From: Adiantum capillus-veneris
Taxonomy: Eukaryota > Streptophyta > Polypodiopsida > Polypodiales > Pteridaceae
DNA: 64,000 bases
Assembly (NCBI GenBank): GCA_014529385.2
Contig: CM043955.1
Coordinates: forward strand, 141,762,640-141,826,639
Direction: 5' to 3'
This document shows, in pieces, positions 54,422 through 64,000 of the stretch (position 1 is its first letter; each line of letters begins with the position of its first letter). A program made the translations under genes and the position numbers. Below the pieces are notes generated by a model. It worked only from the letters and a program-made list of their open reading frames with translations. It was not told the DNA's origin and searched no databases.

Positions 54422-54718
54422 GTTACTACCTTGACGTGCCACCCATCCTTTTCACCAACACCAAACCATGGAATCTTTTGACTTGCATCAATCAGCAGCC
54501 ATGTCATGACTCATGGCTATTCTCAAGCATCACAATTTTTTATTTTCTAAATTTTTTTGTCAACCCCTATCCACAAGACACCTGAATAAATGGTATTCGT
54601 TAATGCATCCCTTGTTGTAGCATTACAATTACCCAATTTTGTTGTACGCCAATCATACTCCACAAACATCTAGAAGAAGTGACCAAACTCAAAGCTAATT
54701 AATGATGGGATTATCTTA
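53831..54718 (+). other. AT-rich DNA with a (CT)n tract
   Basis: (TC)n at 54390-54419. No recognised gene. Confidence 0.6.
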
Positions 54719-55030
54719 ACACTAATTTGTAACATGACACTTCTATGTCCTTGGACACTTTTGTGTCCTCTTAACTTGGCAACTTCCTAGAATTGTTGCT
54801 TAAGATGCCAAGGAGGTTCTTAAGAGTTCTATATCCACAAAGCTAGCTTATGACCTAATTTTTTTTTTGAGCTATTGATTCTATCTTCAGAGTTGGGTTG
54901 GAATAACATTTCTAAACTTAACTCAAGCCAAAACTTGTGTGCTATTTTTTGCCAATTTTCAAGAAATTGGCATTAGATCACCTTAAAACATAGCTTAATG
55001 ACCTCTAAAGTGCTACATAGATAGCATATA

Positions 55031-55358
55031 TGATGGGAATGGGATTGTGCTAGCTAGGGTGGATGAAAGAGAAACATTATGCACACAAGTGAGTGTGTGT
55101 AGGCTAGATTATCACTCAAGAAAATTAGATTCTAGGATGAATTAACTTGGACTCATAAACACGATCTTGAGTAGTTGTTAAGCCATTGCAAGCTCACCAT
55201 AAACAAGAGAGATGTAATGAAAAATGGGATGGGTTTGTTTAATCATGAAATAAGATTTAAGTAGCTATATAGCGTTGCACTAATACATGTGGGATAACTC
55301 CCCCTTTTCTCTCCTTGACTCATGCTCTAGTGCTCTAGGACAAAGCTCACACCTTACA
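55031..55358 (-). repeat. 3' LTR of the copia-type element
   Basis: Direct repeat of 57303-57630. About 36 mismatches were counted by eye over 328 bp (near 89% identity), without indels. Confidence 0.9.
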
Positions 55359-57286
55359 ATCCTCCCTTTGAGGTTTGGACTCAGACAATACAATGAAGGT
55401 TCTTCATCCACTAAGGATGAAATAGTATCCACACAAGATGCCAAGACATATCCACAAAGGATAACAAAAATCCTCCCCTTGAAGGGAGGCTACAACTTGA
55501 TGAAGAAAGACAACACTCCAATCCAGGAGCACAGAAAACATACATCCCCAATCCAGGGGAGAAACAACATAACACTCCAATCTAGGAGCCATACTCAATT
55601 CTAGGAGCAAAAACAATGCTCTAATCCAAGAGCAAAATCCTGAAAAATGTCTGCTTTGCCCTAATCCAAGAGCACCTTCGTCTTCTTCAATGCTTTGTCA
55701 AAAATACTGATGTAAAAGAACCGCTAATGCGGATGCTAATGATGTTGTTGCCGGTTTTCTCTTCCCTTGAAGTGAACCTTTGAATTTCCCCATGGTGCCT
55801 TGGAGTGGTCTTTGCACTTGGAGACTCTCTAAAGCGAGTGTCTTGACTCCGTACACAAGCACAATTATGAAATCCTTAATGATAAATGCAATGACATACA
55901 TTACAAGACTATGCTTGGTTGCAAAAAAATTATAGTTAAGCGCAAAAGAGAATAATGTTTTTTAAACTCGAGAAAATTGGGGCCTTGAAGTTCCTCTTTG
56001 AAGTTTGAGGTTGCCTTTGAATGCTTGTTGAAATTCTCTTTAAAGTCTTGGATCTTCTTTAAAGGCCTTTGAAGATTCGACTGTGAACCTCAATATTTTG
56101 ACGCCCCGAAAAGCCTCAAATCCTTTGTAAGCTTTCTTTGAAGCTTTGCTTTGTTTAAAGAATTCTTTGGTGGATGGTCGAGGGTCAAATCTGCGGTGCA
56201 TACAAAAATAGCCCCTTATAACGACTTATGGCCCCCTTTGCAGCTCTTTGTAGAGTATGTGTGACAACACCCTTGAGCTTTGATGAGCCAAGAGTAGGGC
56301 CATCGACCGTGGGATAGCACCCTTAAAAATGTGGTTGGAGGCTTGGGAGTTTCATGTCAGCAAGGGATTGGAAGGGGGACCCTACATGGGCAGACCCAAA
56401 AAGCCCTTTAAAAGGAGTTGAGCATGCAGGTACTGGCATCCACCGTCGTCAGCTAGTGAGAGCTGGAGCAATCGAATGATGGTAGTGGCCGGTCGTGAGC
56501 TTTCTAGAGTGCCATCGAACATAAATTATCTGGTCAAGGCCTTCTCTGATGGTGGACCCAAAAAAAAACTGAATTGTGGTTGATCGCTTGCCTCATACCC
56601 ACTTTGCCTTTTTTTTTTGTGTGTATGGGCACCCAAGTGGCCTCTTGGCCCTTCCAAAAGGGAGTCAACCCCTCCCAAAATGGGGGGTGCTCCACATGGT
56701 ATGCTTTGCTGATTGAGCACACAAAAAGTGTTGAAGCACTTAATGCTCCCAAAATCCACACACATCAAAAAATAGATGGATACTCTCAAGCTTATGCTGC
56801 AAAAAATCAGAGAGAAAAAGATGAACCTTGCAAGATCAATAGATGGTGCTAAAATCCACCAAATGCAAAGGTTGAGGGTTTGAATGAAAGCTCTTGTCGC
56901 AGGCTATCACCACACACAAGTGACATGTCAAGTGATGGCTTGCACAAGGAGTAATTGGAGGATTAAAACATACAAAATGTAGGCTAAATGCAAAGGGCTA
57001 AATGAAACGAAGATGATTAGTCAATCACTTGGGTAAGGAGATGGATTCCCAATTAGTCTAGCATGGAAATGATGCACACTAATTGAGAAATTGACATACA
57101 ATCAATAAAAAATGTGAGTTCCCCCTCACCTAATCACCAAAGGGTAGTGGATCATGTTGTTGCCCAAGTGGTAATTAGGGATTGGGATTATTAATCTAAT
57201 GTAAATGGAGATTAGACAATGCTAATGAAAAATTTCTAATCACTAACACACAAAAGCATGACAACAACCCTAGCCAGCATAACCTA

Positions 57287-57302
57287 GAGCTCTTATACCA
57301 CT
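57287..57302 (-). promoter_or_regulatory. Primer-binding site of the copia-type element
   Basis: On the minus strand, AGTGGTATAAGAGCTC directly after the LTR; TGGTATAAGAGC versus the usual TGGTATCAGAGC. Confidence 0.7.
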
Positions 57303-57630
57303 TGATGGGAATGGGATCATGCTCGCTAGGGTGGATGAAAGAGAGACATCATACACACAAGTGAGTGTGTGTAGGCTAGATTATCACTCAAGCGAATTAG
57401 GTTCCAATATGAACTAACTTGGACTCATAAACACGATCTTGAGTAGTTGCTAAGCCATCACAAGATCACCATAAACATGAGGGATGTAATGCAAAATGGG
57501 ATGGGTTTGTTTATTCATGAAATGAGATTTAAGTAGCTCCACAGCATTGCACCAATACATGTGGGATAATTCCACCTTTTCTCTCCTTGATTCATGCTTT
57601 AGTACTCTTGGACAAAACTCACATGTTACA
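57303..57630 (-). repeat. 5' LTR of the copia-type element
   Basis: Direct repeat of 55031-55358. On the minus strand it begins TGTAACATGTGAG and ends CCCATTCCCATCA. Confidence 0.9.
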
Positions 57631-60240
57631 ATAAATGTTCTAAAGGTGATTTTATGCTTCTAAAAATGGAAAGCCTAAGTGCTAGAAGCTATGGCCCACT
57701 CATGAAAAATTCCCTATACTGATTTACTAGTAAAATTCACACTTTGAAGAATATTTTGGAAGTGTCTTTGTAATCAAAAAGCAAATTTGAATGTGTTTAT
57801 GGAATTCTCACTATACAGGTTTTATTCCTTGATTTTTGGGGCCCTAATACCCTAAATAGTGAAAAAAACAAAGGCGGGAATGATTTTCCATTTTACCAAA
57901 ATTATATTCATTTTGAGTTAATACTATGTTGTCTTCAAATTGTTAAATTTCACTCAACAAACATGGTACATTTCAAGCTTAGGACCTAAAATAAGTAGAT
58001 GAGTCCCATGTGGAACCAACTTGATAGGCTTATATGCCATATGGAAGGCCAAGTGTGGAAGCCAACTTTTCATCCATGCAGCTTTTATGCTTGATAGGTG
58101 TGTTCCAAATTGTCTTAGGGAGACATGTTTTGATGCTTTTGATGCTTTTTGTGCTTGAACATGAAAGTAAAGAACCAAAATTTGTAGCATTTAAAAAGGT
58201 AATGATAGGTATACGCATAGAAACATCGATGATAAGTGAGCAAAATGTAAGGAATGAACTTTTTTTGTACTCAATTCTATGTTCAAAAGAAAAATTTTGG
58301 GGCTACAACAACCATACACTTTGGTCACAAAATCATTCATGTTTATGATAAAAATAGGCTCACTATCTGAAGATTTTTGTACCTTGTGTAAAATGGCGTT
58401 CACCTAGAAAATATGTTGGTTTTGGTCAAATTGAACACTCCTTTGGCTTTGAGAGATCCTCTCATGATTGTACATTCAAGGGTTGTGAATGATTCTTTTT
58501 TCCAAAACTCTAAAAGGACACTTTTAGTCTTGCTAGGCTACCAAACTAGTGCTAATTAATCTCATCGCTTTGTCAAAATACATTGTTCATCGTCCACCTC
58601 GGAATTATAGTCGACGGTTGATACAATGATAGGACATATAAACATGAAAGAAGTAATGAAAGACAACAAGACCATGCACAATGTAGATGACGATGAATAT
58701 AGAAGGGATCGCATCCACTTGAATGGTCATCAAAGGACTCTCAACCAAGCATGATGACTTTTGAGATAGATATGATGGATAAACTTGTAGTGACGATACT
58801 GATGGGCACAAAGATCTCATCTCTTTATCTCTCTTTCTCTCTCTCTTCTACCAAAGCCTATTGGTTCCTTTTTGAAAGCAGTAATAACACAATTTGGATT
58901 GTCTTTAGGAACAACATCCAAGTCAAGATCTTTGTGGTGTAAGATTAATTGTGTATGACCTACCAAAGTAGAAGAAGGACTCATTTGGTAAGGCACCCAT
59001 ATTTGTCCGACATTCAAAGCTATCTATATAATAACATAAACTAAGTACTCTCCATTACAAGTTGAAATATTAGCTAATTAGAACAACCATGATAACCAGT
59101 TTTTACCATGGTTCTTAGAGACATTGGTTTAGGGAAAACCACATAGGTTCATTGGTCATATACCGCCTTTGTCTATGCATAATTAGATCTTTCAAAAGAT
59201 TCAATTTTGACCACAGCAACTTCGACACACCACAAATCTACCATAGGACACAATCTTCTGGATAGGGCTATAATATTCCAACAATGATGACCATATGTGG
59301 GGTATGAAAAACTATGCTTGTAGCTACCAAATAGAACCCTCCAAATACTCTCCCTATTATGTGTGATGGGTTGCAATTCCTATCTCAATGATTAGAATGC
59401 AGATACACCTATTGTGAGGGGTCCATAATAAAACATGTAACTATAGTAGGTGAGTTCATCAAGAGGGGTTTTTAATTTCAAGAAAGTTACATGTTTACAT
59501 CGATAGAAGGGCTTTTCAAAATCACCCTTGAAAAAAAAAATCTATAGATCTTAAAGGAATTAGAGTCATTTCATTCATGAAAATATGTATGTGAAGAAGG
59601 TTATTTATATGTTGCTTGAACGTACGTGATATAGAGGTTTTCTAATAGTGGAGGCCCCAGGACACCTATTTAAGCACGTATCTACTGAAAAGGAGAAAAT
59701 TGATGTCTCCTCACTCTTTCCACAAGCCATTGGCTTGATGATGTATGCTTATACCTATTACCAAGGATGTAATATACTTGGATTTTCATTTTGATACCTT
59801 TGTGATTATATTTAGTGTTGCATCATATGGTATTGAAGTTGTTATTAAAGCTTGCTTGATGTTGCCTCAATTCTTTGCCTGTGTATGACATCCTGAATTA
59901 GACAAATGAAGCAAACCCAAAAAATTCCTGCAATTCTTGAAGTAAACATGCGGTCCACCTAAATAAATTGTAGTCGACAGTAACCTAACGACCATGATGA
60001 TCCAATGGGGATTCCATGGAAGCAACTAGCACCACCTACATTAAGATATTTATGATTATTCCATGCGCACTCATGTTCTTAGTTGCATATAGAACAAGGT
60101 GAGAAGGTATACAAAGATGATCAATGTCGTTGCTACGAACCTCCACTTTCAAGTTGGCTCATTAGTAATATGATAAGCATAGTTATGAGCAGATAGGAAA
60201 TAGGACGCTTCTTACCTAGCACAACACCCAAGGAAGATTA

Positions 60241-60432
60241 ATGGTCTTACCAAATAGTGCCGGTGCATAAGAAATATTAAATATTAAAAAAGAAGTTTTT
60301 TTGTGAGGGAATCCCATTTGGGATCACTATTTGGTAATGGTCTTACCAAATAGTGATCTGGTGCGTAAGAAATATTAAATATTAACAACGAAGTTGTGTT
60401 GTGAGGGAATCCATTTGGGAGGGGAAAAGAAG
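60241..60432 (+). repeat. 96-bp tandem duplication with an embedded palindrome
   Basis: ATGGTCTTACCAAATAGTG and AAGAAATATTAAATATTAA recur 96 bp apart. At the junction, GATCACTATTTGGTA (60322-60336) and its exact complement TACCAAATAGTGATC (60344-60358) form an inverted repeat with a 7-bp loop. Confidence 0.85.
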
Positions 60433-60706
60433 GAGGAGTAGGAAATCTTTTGAGAAAAATAAATCCACACAAGAGAGAAGCCCTAGGAGTAGGATATGGT
60501 TCATATCTACATCTCCATTGATCTGTGTGAAGTGAAGCTCACAGAGAAATGGAGAGCTTCAATAGGTGGTGGCTACCATTGAGGAGAATACAACAAGCTT
60601 GATGAGGGAAAGGGGGTTTCAAACCTGAGCCTTTTAGGAGGAAAAGTGACATTGAAGACAAAGATGAAACTTGCAAGGTGGAGTGGAGAGAGGATAGAGA
60701 TGGTAC

Positions 60707-60710
<4 letters not shown>

Positions 60711-60749
<39 letters not shown>
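60711..60749 (+). repeat. (GA)n microsatellite
   Basis: About 39 bp of GA. Confidence 0.97.
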
Positions 60750-60752
<3 letters not shown>

Positions 60753-61739
60753 ATGACCAACACATTTTTGGAGGGACCCCCTTTTAAGAGAGAGGGGGGA
60801 GAAACGAGCAACAATTCGAGAGAGAAAATTTTGGTTTTTACACCAACCTTTAAAAAAAAGGTTCATTTTTTATTTTATAAGATATTATATTACTAAAGAT
60901 GTATTTTCCACCACCTCTCAGCCTACAAGTTTGACCACTCACTTTTAGGCCCTGTTATACCCACCATTTCAATCCACATGGCATCTACCCATTTGATCAT
61001 TCCATATTCCCATTTTTAATCCCATGGAAAATAAGGAGACCCTCTTATACTCCATTTCCTTCCTAATGCACTCCAAAGCCATTGCCATTTGGGTTTCCAT
61101 TAGGGGAACTATACATCTCATGAAATAAATAGCAGCTGAGAAAAAAGGTTTCAATAAAGGTTGTAGACTTGTCAAGGCTATAATGTCAATTGAAGAAGGC
61201 ATAAAACATGCATAGGAATCCAATCAAGCCTTATTTTTCATCAAATCCAAGGCTTATGACCAGTTGGAACTTTGCAAAAGATGGGCTTCATGTCCACCTT
61301 CACTAAATATGTACATACCGTGTTTAGTAATGCTAGAGCAAGGCTTGCTATCAATGGGATTCTCTTTGAACCTTTCACCCTTGAAGGTTAGTAAGGCAAT
61401 ATTGCCCTTGAGTGAATCTCCTAGTCATTGTGGTAGTAGTGAAGGCAAAAATTAGGCCATGGCTTATCAAAGTAATTCCCTCCCAACGACTCTATCCACT
61501 GAAACACACTATAGTGTCACTTTCATGAGAAAGGCAATTACCGTTGGTCTTGGGTTCACACTAGGTGGACTCTCACCTAGACAATGACATGTGGCATATA
61601 CAAGAAGTGGTGGTGTAGAGGACACCGTGGCCAAGTCATCCCCGCCACAATTTGGTGTCAAAGATATTCCTATTAGGCTACCCTTTATGGTTATACATAT
61701 GCTCAAATTGATTTAGTCTTGGTATGCTTTTCTAGATAG

Positions 61740-62093
61740 GCTATGAGTCTTGAGGCTAGTGTTGTGTCTTGTGTCCAACACCGCACATATACACTCTCCT
61801 TGAATATTGGATCCTTGAAACCCCCATTGTACCTTTGAGTTATGGACTTGGAGCTTAGTGTGCTGCCAACCACGCTCTATATTGGTTCCATGAGCTAGTC
61901 GAGTTCCTCTGTTCTTGTGTCTTTGAATTGCTTGTTTTGTTGCTCTATTGTGTTTTATTTCTACTAGAGTGAGGTTTCACGCATATTGCATTGAGGAGCA
62001 CCCATAGTAGAGAGCAATGCAATATGTGTGAAACCTCACACATATTGCAATATGTGTGAAACCTCACACTTTTCCTACTACATGTATTCTCAT
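61740..62093 (+). repeat. Element H (C family) 5' LTR, end portion
   Basis: Matches 17780-18085 in blocks such as GCATTGAGGAGCACCCATAG and TCTCATTTTTGGCA. It contains a small internal duplication of CAATATGTGTGAAACCTCAC at about 62019 and 62049. Confidence 0.55.
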
Positions 62094-62769
62094 TTTTGGC
62101 AATCCTGGTGGGACCTCAACTAAAGTCTCACTTCGATGAGTGTACATGTTTGATGAGCGTACATGGTTGAGGATCTAGCTGGTTAGTCTCCTTCCTAGTC
62201 TCGTACACCTTCATCTTTGTCGAGCTTATTCTAGCTGGTCTTCACCCTTTGTCTAGCTGGTCTGACTGGTTTGTCTTAGTGTCTCATCCTAGTCTGATCT
62301 ATTGGTCTAACTCGGTTTGGCCTATTCCCTTGCCGTGGTATGGTTTGATGGTCTAACTAGTTTGGCCTAATACCTCACCCTGGTCTAGTCAGCAAGTCTA
62401 ATTGGTTTGTCCTAGTACCTTGCCCTATTCTAGTCAACAAGTCTAATGGATTTGGTCTAGCTCTCGAGTATAGTTGGCCTTTGTCTCCCCTAAGTTTTGC
62501 GTGGTCTAGTCAAGTCGACCAGGTTGAGTCTAGCCTAGTGGGTATAAAGTTCAAGGGTCTTTGTGACCAGAGGCTGGGTGGGTCTGTTGCTACTACATGA
62601 CACATACAAGGCAGTCTAAAGATCAAGTCTTTCTTACCAAGTAGATGCCCTCCACCCCTGCCTCCACTACCCTCTTTGGCCTCTACCTTGACTAGCCCCT
62701 CACCACCCTTATCACCTCTCCCAACACACTTTCCACCAATTGTGTTACAACCGGCTTTTGAGTAGCCTA

Positions 62770-64000
62770 CAATGGAGGAGATGACAAGCATTCGTGGTAA
62801 GGTGTGAGAATAACATTTTCTACTTTCAAAGGAGTCCCACAAAGTATGTAGACGATCATGCAAGGAGGTTTGTATCCATTTGGAAAGGTCATGACCTAAA
62901 CATAGAAGATGCCTACCTAGTGCTCTTTTTGTCCACCTTGGATGGCTTAGTAGACAAATGGTACGATCAATTTGCATAGAACCACTGTATGACATGGGCC
63001 ACACTGAGGCGACATTTGAATGAAGATTTCAAACTAGGTGATTTTAAAGAGAAAGTCTTAGATGATTTGGAAAACTTGGTGCTCCAAGCTAATGAGACAA
63101 CTGCAAAACTCATGACAAGAACAAAGTCTTTGGTGGCCAAGATTCCATGGCAACCATAAGATTCCACGGTCAAGAAGTGGGTGGAGAAGGCTCTCCACAA
63201 GATGTCTTGACAGAAGCTATGGGAGACTCTCCGGGGAACTCTAGAGGAGTTTGTTGCGGTCACTACAAGAATCGAGGGGGCAAGGCGATAAATCAAAGAC
63301 TCCCCCTAGGTAGAGTCCACCTCAGTCCTCATGGAAAGTTCCTTTGACCCCTCGATTTCTTTAGATAAGGAACTCAAAGCACTGAAATTACAACAATCTC
63401 TTCAGGATGAGAGTCCCTTCTCTCTTTGATAGGATAAGTCCCCACATCAAGAAGCTTTGGAAAAAATCAAGAGAGAGCTAGAAAAGCTTCGGGCCTAGCA
63501 GGAGTCTAGGTTGTGGTATGGTGTAGCTCATGTCGTTCTCTAGAGCATCCTCCTCACGATTGTCCCCTTTGGGTTTATAGCCACCTCTACAAAAAAATAT
63601 GGACATCAAGACAAGGATTGCTACTACCTAAAGGGATTGCGACAACTATAGCAAAGCCTTGCTCCTACTCTTTAACAAGGGTTGGCATGTCCATCCAACA
63701 TGGTCCCCTATTGACATCCAAACTATATGCCACCTTTTTTGACTACACCTCCTATGCAAGGTATGCAAGGCCCTTTTCCATCTTAGAGATTTTTCCATGC
63801 CAATGCTCCCTTAGCCCCTCAGATATTCTACATCTCATCCTCCACCTCCATGCAGCATGAGAAAAGACCACCTTGTCCCCTGACTTGCCCATCCAATCGG
63901 CCCATTTTGTGCTATAGATGCGAGGAATACGGGCATTACCAAAGAAAATGCCCCCTGCCAGAAGGGTTTCCTCCTTTCTATCATTGCCCTAAGGCTAAGG
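62770..64000 (+). pseudogene. Element H gag, related to element C, runs off the window
   Basis: The + strand reads EEMTSIRGK, YVDDHARRFVSIWKGHDLNI and YLVLFLSTLDGLVDKWYDQF (62794-62979), FKEKVLDDLENLVLQANETT (about 63045) and VKKWVEKALHKMS (about 63170). A coiled-coil-like Glu-rich part is followed by CSSCRSLEHPPHDC (63522) and, at 63905-63980, CYRCEEYGHYQRKC. Each piece aligns with C gag at 18684-19930. Stops and frameshifts are frequent. Any pol lies beyond 64000. Confidence 0.8.

Larger units (their letters stand above)
55031..57630 (-). mobile_element. Non-autonomous copia-type LTR retrotransposon, 2.6 kb
   Basis: Two 328-bp direct repeats at 55031-55358 and 57303-57630 start TGATGGGAATGGGAT and end TTACA on the + strand. 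On the minus strand the 5' LTR (57630-57303) ends CCCATCA and is followed by AGTGGTATAAGAGCTC, close to the tRNA-iMet primer site of copia elements. Next to the 3' LTR is AAAGGGAGGAT, a polypurine tract. The flanks ATATA and ATAAA are a likely degraded 5-bp duplication. The 1.94 kb interior encodes nothing recognisable. Confidence 0.85.
54719..58552 (+). mobile_element. TIR element copy 2, split by a copia-type LTR element
   Basis: The ends ACACTAATTTGTAAC and, inward from 58552, GCACTAGTTTGGTAG are diverged versions of the copy 1 ends, with TA flanks. Internal blocks match copy 1 (TGTCCTTGGACACTTTTGTG; CTATATCCACAAAG; the right-end TxCCAAAACxCTxAAAGGACAC). Removing the 2.6 kb insertion leaves about 1.23 kb, close to the 1.31 kb of copy 1. 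Confidence 0.7.
58555..61739 (+). other. AT-rich intergenic DNA
   Basis: No recognised gene. It holds the tandem duplication at 60241-60432 and (GA)n at 60711-60749. Confidence 0.6.

Noticed and set aside
1-64000. CRISPR array, bacterial operons, plastid or mitochondrial insertions, rRNA genes
   Set aside because: No regularly spaced repeats with unique spacers, no ribosome-binding-site-led gene runs, and no organelle or rRNA sequence recognised; the window is plant nuclear DNA. tRNA genes were not searched systematically.

Overview
The window is nuclear DNA of a land plant with a large, transposon-rich genome. It has spliced plant receptor-kinase exons, nested Ty3/gypsy, Ty1/copia, LINE and hAT elements, and many long (CT)n tracts. 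A fern, lycophyte or gymnosperm would fit the very long intron, but the species cannot be named from the sequence alone.

The only recognisable host gene is a receptor-like protein kinase on the + strand. Three exons lie at 895-1677 and the last exon at 38119-38487. Its upstream part (extracellular domain, membrane segment, glycine-rich loop) is outside the window. The kinase reading frame resumes at a matching conserved position after a single 36.4 kb intron (1678-38118).

That intron is a layered stack of mobile elements. A decayed minus-strand chromovirus (A, 2202-5396) is interrupted by a non-autonomous LTR element (B, 5397-17597). B is interrupted inside its 5' LTR by a minus-strand LINE (LINE-1, 5567-15337, 14-bp target duplication). 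LINE-1 is interrupted inside ORF1 by a hAT transposon (10931-14009, 8-bp target duplication CCTGCTAA). Further along are a plus-strand Ty3/gypsy element of Athila/Tat type (C, about 17780-24263), a (CT)n tract and C-rich minisatellite, two unrecognised ORFs, a rearranged gag-bearing LTR element (D, about 26390-28893 plus a piece at 35518-35640), a second copy of the same LINE (LINE-2, 29206-35517) and the C-terminal end of a different LINE (G, 35837-37070).

Downstream of the kinase gene (38.5-64 kb) no intact host gene is visible. The region holds a heavily decayed unrecognised minus-strand coding region (39.9-41.2 kb), a copia gag remnant (43.1 kb), a perfect 25-bp palindrome (43.95 kb), two copies of a 1.2-1.3 kb TIR element (46338-47646; 54719-58552), the second interrupted by a 2.6 kb copia-type LTR pair, a LINE remnant (48.3-50.3 kb), and two further fragments of element C's family (50.7-51.8 kb minus; 61.7-64.0 kb plus, running off the window). 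Apart from the kinase exons, all coding sequence recognised is transposon-derived and broken by stops or frameshifts. Boundaries were read by eye.
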